Source: Solirubrum koreensis
GTDB taxonomy: Bacteria > Bacteroidota > Bacteroidia > Cytophagales > Hymenobacteraceae
Direction: 5' to 3'
Length of the DNA: 64,000 nucleotides
NCBI RefSeq assembly: GCF_039541855.1
Contig: NZ_BAABHA010000001.1
Span: 372,001 to 436,000 of the forward strand
The number at the start of each line of letters is the position of its first letter. The stretch's first letter is position 1. The notes below the pieces were generated by a model. That model was given only the letters and a program-made list of their open reading frames with translations, had not been told where the DNA came from and did no database searches. A program made the position numbers and the translations under genes. Below are positions 60,629-64,000 of the stretch, in pieces.

Positions 60629-61000
60629 CTACTTGTGAATCAGTAGTTGCAAGCGTGTCAGCTCGACGTAGGAATACTGCTGCAAGGAGTTGCTGATGGC
60701 CGGCCAATGCTGTTGATACAGCATCAGTAAGTCGTTGGTAGTTAGGTTGCCGGTCGAGACGAGGAGTAACTTATAAGGCTTTCCATGCAGTAAAAGGTGT
60801 TCACGAAATCGGCGTTCTTGCTGATAACCACGCGCTGCTCCTGCACCGACAGGTTACTAATGGCGCCGTCAGTAGTGTTGTTGGCCTCAGGCAGTTCCAG
60901 CGTGTGCAGACAGTCGCAGCCGGCTTCAGTAGCAGCCACCGGGCCAGTCGCTTCGGCAACTGGGCCTCGTGAGCAACCGGAGCGGCAACCAGCTGCTCAC
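60629..61000 (-). pseudogene. Broken DUF5615 PIN-like (toxin-type) gene
   Basis: Pieces of a DUF5615 protein are found in changing frames: MSSWL at the GTG 61000 (overlapping the DUF433 stop as GTGA), AQLPKRLARWL, then EAGCDCLHTLELPEANNTTD through ISKNADFVNTF, then LLHGKPYKLLLVSTGNL to the stop at 60629. At least three breaks separate them: an insertion holding a 13-bp inverted repeat, a shift after RLARWL, and loss of one T from a T run after NTF. The domain is otherwise complete, so decay is probably recent. Confidence 0.85.
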
Positions 61001-61006
61001 GAGGCC
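60963..61006. repeat. 13-bp perfect inverted repeat at the DUF433/DUF5615 junction
   Basis: GGCCTCGTGAGCA (60963-60975) and its exact complement (60994-61006) flank 18 bp. One copy is the end of the DUF433 gene; the other lies within the broken gene's N-terminus. Confidence 0.8.
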
Positions 61007-61233
61007 AGCCGGTAGGCGGTGCGCACCTTCAGCACTTCGGCCGCGTAGGCCTGGCAGGCGCGCAGGTCTTCGGTTTCTAAGTCTTCGTAGTCAGCCAGGA
61101 TTTCGGCCTCCGTCATGCCGGAAGCCAGTAGTTCCAGCACGTGCTGCACGGGGTAGCGCATGCCCCGCACCGTTGGTTGCCCGTGGCAGATGTTGGGGTC
61201 GATGGTGATGCGGGCGAGGAGGTCGTCGGGCAT
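60997..61233 (-). CDS. DUF433 family antitoxin-like protein
   Basis: 78 residues from the ATG at 61233 (MPDDLLARITIDPNICHGQPTVRG). The DUF433 signature is complete: ITIDPNICHGQPTVRGMRYP followed by a helix-turn-helix-like VLELLASGMTEAEILADYEDLE. In many bacteria DUF433 genes precede DUF5615 PIN-like genes and act as antitoxins. Here it is intact while its partner is broken. Overlap of the two (GTGA) shows they were one operon. Confidence 0.85.
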   Translation of the reverse strand: MPDDLLARITIDPNICHGQPTVRGMRYPVQHVLELLASGMTEAEILADYEDLETEDLRACQAYAAEVLKVRTAYRLAS

Positions 61234-61372
61234 AGGGTGAAGATAAGGTTTGGGAAATTGTAGTACCGACTTGCCGCTGAGGGACGGTAGAGAAGGCGCA
61301 GCGCAGCCTTCCCAATCAGGGAGGCTGGTCACGAGTTACGGTGCGCTAAACTCGCGCCAAATAGATAGATAA

Positions 61373-62206
61373 TTATGCCCAGAGTACTGGATTACTGGTT
61401 TCCACCGATGCCTGCAATACCCTTTCTAAAGCGTTGAGAATATAAGCATGCTGTGTGGTAGCCAGTACTGGCGCTACGTCAACACGGAAAGAGAGTGTTC
61501 CAGCAGGTGTCTCGTCGCCGGGAAGCATTAAAGTGTCAGGTGCCAGATACGCACGGTCGGTGGCAATGTCTGTGAGCAAGCAAGCTCCAGAAGTAAGCTG
61601 TATTTGTACGAAGTGCATGGACTTAAACACCACATTGCTGCGCGGGGCGAAAAAACGTCGGCGCGAGTCCTCGAACAAAAAAAAGCCGTCGGCATGCAAG
61701 GCATAGTGTGGTCCGCGTGGGGTGAACCGGAAAACAGCTACTTCTTGGCTGCATGTTTCGGCAATGAGTTTACCTGACTTTTCCTCTATTAGCCGCACAT
61801 TGGTTTCCTGCGTTGGCTCCAGCCTAAGCCGGTGAACTTCCGCCAAGCCCGCTGTGGCATAAGCAGCCGGAAAGCTTTCAGCTTCGGAGTTGGGTAAATA
61901 TGTAGCTAGGAGCGGATACCTAAGCGGAGCATCAATTTCAGCTAAAAAGCGCTGAAAACTTCCCATACCCGAACTATTCTGCAGGTGAGCATAGGTATAT
62001 TCCATGTTTTCATGAGCACAGGCCGCATGTTCCCACTGATCGAACTCCAAAAACCACGCATCACGAATGGTTTTAGGTAAGTTCAGGTCATCTACATCAA
62101 GGTAGACCCAGCCTGTTTCATCAACGCGCAAATATTCTTGATGAGGTGCGGGAATGGTCTTCCCTTCTCGGTAACAATTGCATTTAACAATAGCAGCGTA
62201 GCCCAT
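61373..62206 (-). CDS. Conserved hypothetical protein, lower GC
   Basis: 277 residues (MGYAAIVKCNCYREGKTIPAPH). The N-terminus has CNC and several His/Cys residues (HAACAHENMEYTYAHLQN), and the middle has strand-rich pieces (GPHYALHADGFFLFEDSRRRFFA). No signal peptide, no membrane segment. Its base composition is lower in GC than the flanking genes. Unknown; possibly an immunity- or stress-type accessory protein, without proof. Confidence 0.65.
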   Translation of the reverse strand: MGYAAIVKCNCYREGKTIPAPHQEYLRVDETGWVYLDVDDLNLPKTIRDAWFLEFDQWEHAACAHENMEYTYAHLQNSSGMGSFQRFLAEIDAPLRYPLLATYLPNSEAESFPAAYATAGLAEVHRLRLEPTQETNVRLIEEKSGKLIAETCSQEVAVFRFTPRGPHYALHADGFFLFEDSRRRFFAPRSNVVFKSMHFVQIQLTSGACLLTDIATDRAYLAPDTLMLPGDETPAGTLSFRVDVAPVLATTQHAYILNALERVLQASVETSNPVLWA

Positions 62207-62234
62207 AAACTTTGATCAAGCCACTAAAGTTACC

Positions 62235-64000
62235 TCACGCCGCCGTGTCGCCCACGTCATCCTCATCGTCCACCATCACCCGGGCTAACTTCTCGATGTT
62301 CAAGCTGCGCGCCGAGGCATCGAAAATCTCGCGGTAGGTGCCGCGCAGGTCGTAGAGCTGCTCGTGGGTGCCGCTTTCCACCATGCGGCCCTGCTTCATC
62401 ACGTAAATGCAGTCGGAGTCCACAATCTGGGCAAGACTGTGGGAGATGATGACCACCGTGCGGCCCTGCTTGATGGCCTCGAGGGAGTTCTTGATTTGCT
62501 CGGTGGCAATGGCGTCGAGGGAGGCGGTGGGCTCGTCGAGGAAAATGATGGGCGGATTTTTCAGGAACAGCCGGGCAATGGCAATGCGCTGCTGCTGCCC
62601 GCCCGAAAGCTGCTGGGCATCGGAGGCGTAGCCCTTGGGCAGCTGCATGATCTGATCGTGCAAATAGGCCTGCTTGGCCGCGTGCTGAATCTGCTCGAAG
62701 GTGGCGTCCATTACGCCGTAGCGGATGTTTTCTTCGATGGTGCCCTTGAAGATGTGGTTTTTTTGGAGCACCAGCCCAATGCGCTGGCGCAGGGCCTGGG
62801 TGTCGTACTCGGCCAGGGGGCGGCCGTCGAGCAGCATCTGGCCGCGGTCGGGCTCGTAGAACTTGCAGAGCAAGTTGATGACGGTGCTTTTGCCGGCGCC
62901 GCTCAGGCCCACCAAAGCGGTGGTTTTGCCTTCTTCAACGGTCAGGCACACGTCGTGCAGGGCCTGGGTGCCGCTGGGATAGGTAAAATCGACGTTGCAA
63001 ATCTCGAAGGTGCCGCGTACCTGATCGGGCTGAATGCGGCCGGTTTTCTCGCGGGCGTCGCGGGCGTCGAGAATGTCGAAGAAGCCCTCGGAGTAGGTGA
63101 GGGCCTCGTTCATTTCGTCGTAGATACGGTGCAACTGCCGAATGGGCGCCGACACGTTGTTGAACAGCAGAATGTGGAACATAATGGCCCCGATGCTGAT
63201 CTGCCGATCCAGCACCAGGTAAGCCGTGAGAATGATGATGAACACCACGCCCACTTGCTCGGTGAAGGTTTTGAGGCCGTCGTAGCGGAAGTTGGTTTTG
63301 CGGGTTTCCAGCTGCGCGGTTTGTAGGTTCTGCTGCAGCTGGGCCTGTTTCTGCTCCTCGTAGTCTTCGCGCACGAAGCTCTTGATGACCACGGCCGAGT
63401 CGATGATGTTTACCAAGCCCTGGCTTTTTTGCTCGCGCAGGCTGCGCAGCGCCCGACGGGTGCCGTTGAGGCGGTCGGCCTGCCGGTAGCTGATCCAGAA
63501 GTACACCGGCAGCACCGCCAGCGCCACCAGGCCCACGTACAGGTTGGCCGTGAACATGACCACCAAGGCCACAAGGGCGTTGGCAAACAGCGGCAGAATG
63601 TCGATAAAGAAGTTCTGCACCAGCTTCATCAGGCTTTCCACGCCGCGGTCGATGCGGGTTTGCAGCTTGCCGGTTTGGTTGCCGCTATCGGAGTAAAAGC
63701 CGAGCTGGTAGGAGAGAATTTTGCGCACCGCGTCCTGGGCCAGGGTGCTGGAAACGTTGATGCGGATTTTCTCGCCGTAGTACTTCTGCCCGAAGGTGAT
63801 GAATGTGTTAACCACTTCCTTGCCCAGCAGCAGCGCACTCACCAGCAGGAGCATGTCGGCGCCCTGGGCCAGGCCGAGGCCGCGGTTCAGCAGGTTCTGC
63901 ACCGTATCCACAGTGTAGCGCAGCACAAACGGGTTTACCTGGGCCGCCAAGGACCCCACCAGCGTCAGCAGCAACGTGCCAATGACGAGCGAGCGGTAGG
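62235..64000 (-). CDS. ABC exporter with fused membrane and ATPase domains (5' end outside window)
   Basis: At least 588 residues; the open frame runs off the right edge, so the start is not visible. An ABC type 1 membrane domain (six helices expected; segments such as YVGLVALAVLPVYFWISYRQ) precedes the ATPase with Walker A GLSGAGKST, signature QQLSGGQQQRIAIARL, Walker B PPIIFLDEPTASLD and the H-loop VVIISHSLAQ. Layout matches MsbA/HlyB-like homodimeric exporters of lipids, peptides or drugs. The C-terminus has an acidic tail (VMVDDEDDVGDTAA). Confidence 0.92.
   Translation of the reverse strand, partial: YRSLVIGTLLLTLVGSLAAQVNPFVLRYTVDTVQNLLNRGLGLAQGADMLLLVSALLLGKEVVNTFITFGQKYYGEKIRINVSSTLAQDAVRKILSYQLGFYSDSGNQTGKLQTRIDRGVESLMKLVQNFFIDILPLFANALVALVVMFTANLYVGLVALAVLPVYFWISYRQADRLNGTRRALRSLREQKSQGLVNIIDSAVVIKSFVREDYEEQKQAQLQQNLQTAQLETRKTNFRYDGLKTFTEQVGVVFIIILTAYLVLDRQISIGAIMFHILLFNNVSAPIRQLHRIYDEMNEALTYSEGFFDILDARDAREKTGRIQPDQVRGTFEICNVDFTYPSGTQALHDVCLTVEEGKTTALVGLSGAGKSTVINLLCKFYEPDRGQMLLDGRPLAEYDTQALRQRIGLVLQKNHIFKGTIEENIRYGVMDATFEQIQHAAKQAYLHDQIMQLPKGYASDAQQLSGGQQQRIAIARLFLKNPPIIFLDEPTASLDAIATEQIKNSLEAIKQGRTVVIISHSLAQIVDSDCIYVMKQGRMVESGTHEQLYDLRGTYREIFDASARSLNIEKLARVMVDDEDDVGDTAA

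Noticed and set aside
62364..63326. A 320-codon plus-strand frame
   Set aside because: Antisense to the ABC exporter ATPase domain. Its composition is that of reversed, GC-rich coding sequence.
1..64000. tRNA, rRNA, CRISPR arrays, transposases and prophage genes
   Set aside because: I scanned for cloverleaf-like and rRNA-like segments, regular spacer-repeat patterns and transposase motifs by eye and saw none. A tool-based scan could still find a short tRNA I missed.

Overview
The window looks like chromosome from a high-GC member of the Bacteroidota, most likely a Cytophagales bacterium close to Hymenobacter. This rests on the family content (BshA of bacillithiol synthesis, an Rpb6-like RNA polymerase omega subunit, a DUF4835 protein, OstA-like and BamD proteins, a GH3/beta-lactamase fusion, many short lipoproteins), on repeated promoter -7 boxes of the form TAnnTTTG, and on the near absence of Shine-Dalgarno sequences. 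I assigned the taxon by recognition only, without a database search. I recognised no rRNA, tRNA, CRISPR array, transposase or phage gene.

Layout. 1-8.1 kb: surface-polysaccharide genes. These are a truncated WecE-like sugar aminotransferase, a GT4-type glycosyltransferase, a tightly packed MaoC/ChbG/GNAT trio, then (minus strand, behind a 19-bp bidirectional hairpin) a GT2 polyprenyl-phosphate-type glycosyltransferase, a polytopic membrane protein and a TPR-like secreted protein. 8.2-16.8 kb: housekeeping genes (peptidase, membrane pyrophosphatase hppA, hpt, adk, obg, grpE-dnaJ). 17-21 kb: an ECF sigma factor coupled to a membrane protein, a NatAB-type ABC exporter and a lipoprotein. 21.6-28 kb: PQQ-type sugar dehydrogenase, ChaN-like protein, NYN-domain protein, DUF2071, an IscA-type Fe-S carrier and bshA. 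28-38.7 kb: GH3/beta-lactamase fusion, mutL, two tandem rhomboids, a GT2 enzyme, a macro-domain/AlkD pair and mdh. 38.8-48.7 kb: divergent tilS and ostA-like genes, then bamD-rpoZ-coaC-coaB-DUF4835-recN and fabI, a block of envelope, CoA, repair and lipid genes. 48.8-64 kb: accessory region with lipoproteins, two tandem SGNH esterases plus a pectinesterase (pectin degradation), a NAD-dependent epimerase/HExxH operon, a nuclease/phosphatase, a porin, a DUF433 gene with a wrecked DUF5615 partner, and an ABC exporter cut by the right edge.

Most interesting points: (i) a set of TGCTAAA half-sites upstream of recN, one palindrome lying exactly between the -33 and -7 elements, which suggests an undescribed damage-response operator; (ii) a macro-domain gene translationally coupled to an AlkD-type DNA glycosylase; (iii) coaB and coaC as separate genes rather than a fused coaBC; (iv) a DUF433/DUF5615 toxin-antitoxin-like pair whose DUF5615 gene is broken in several places; (v) a perfect 20-bp inverted repeat straddling the stop codon of an endonuclease/phosphatase gene; (vi) -7 boxes placed 4-8 bp from start codons (tilS, ostA-like, bamD, chaN-like), predicting leaderless mRNAs; (vii) dispersed GTCAT-type inverted repeats at obg and fabI. 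No clear large undescribed system is present.
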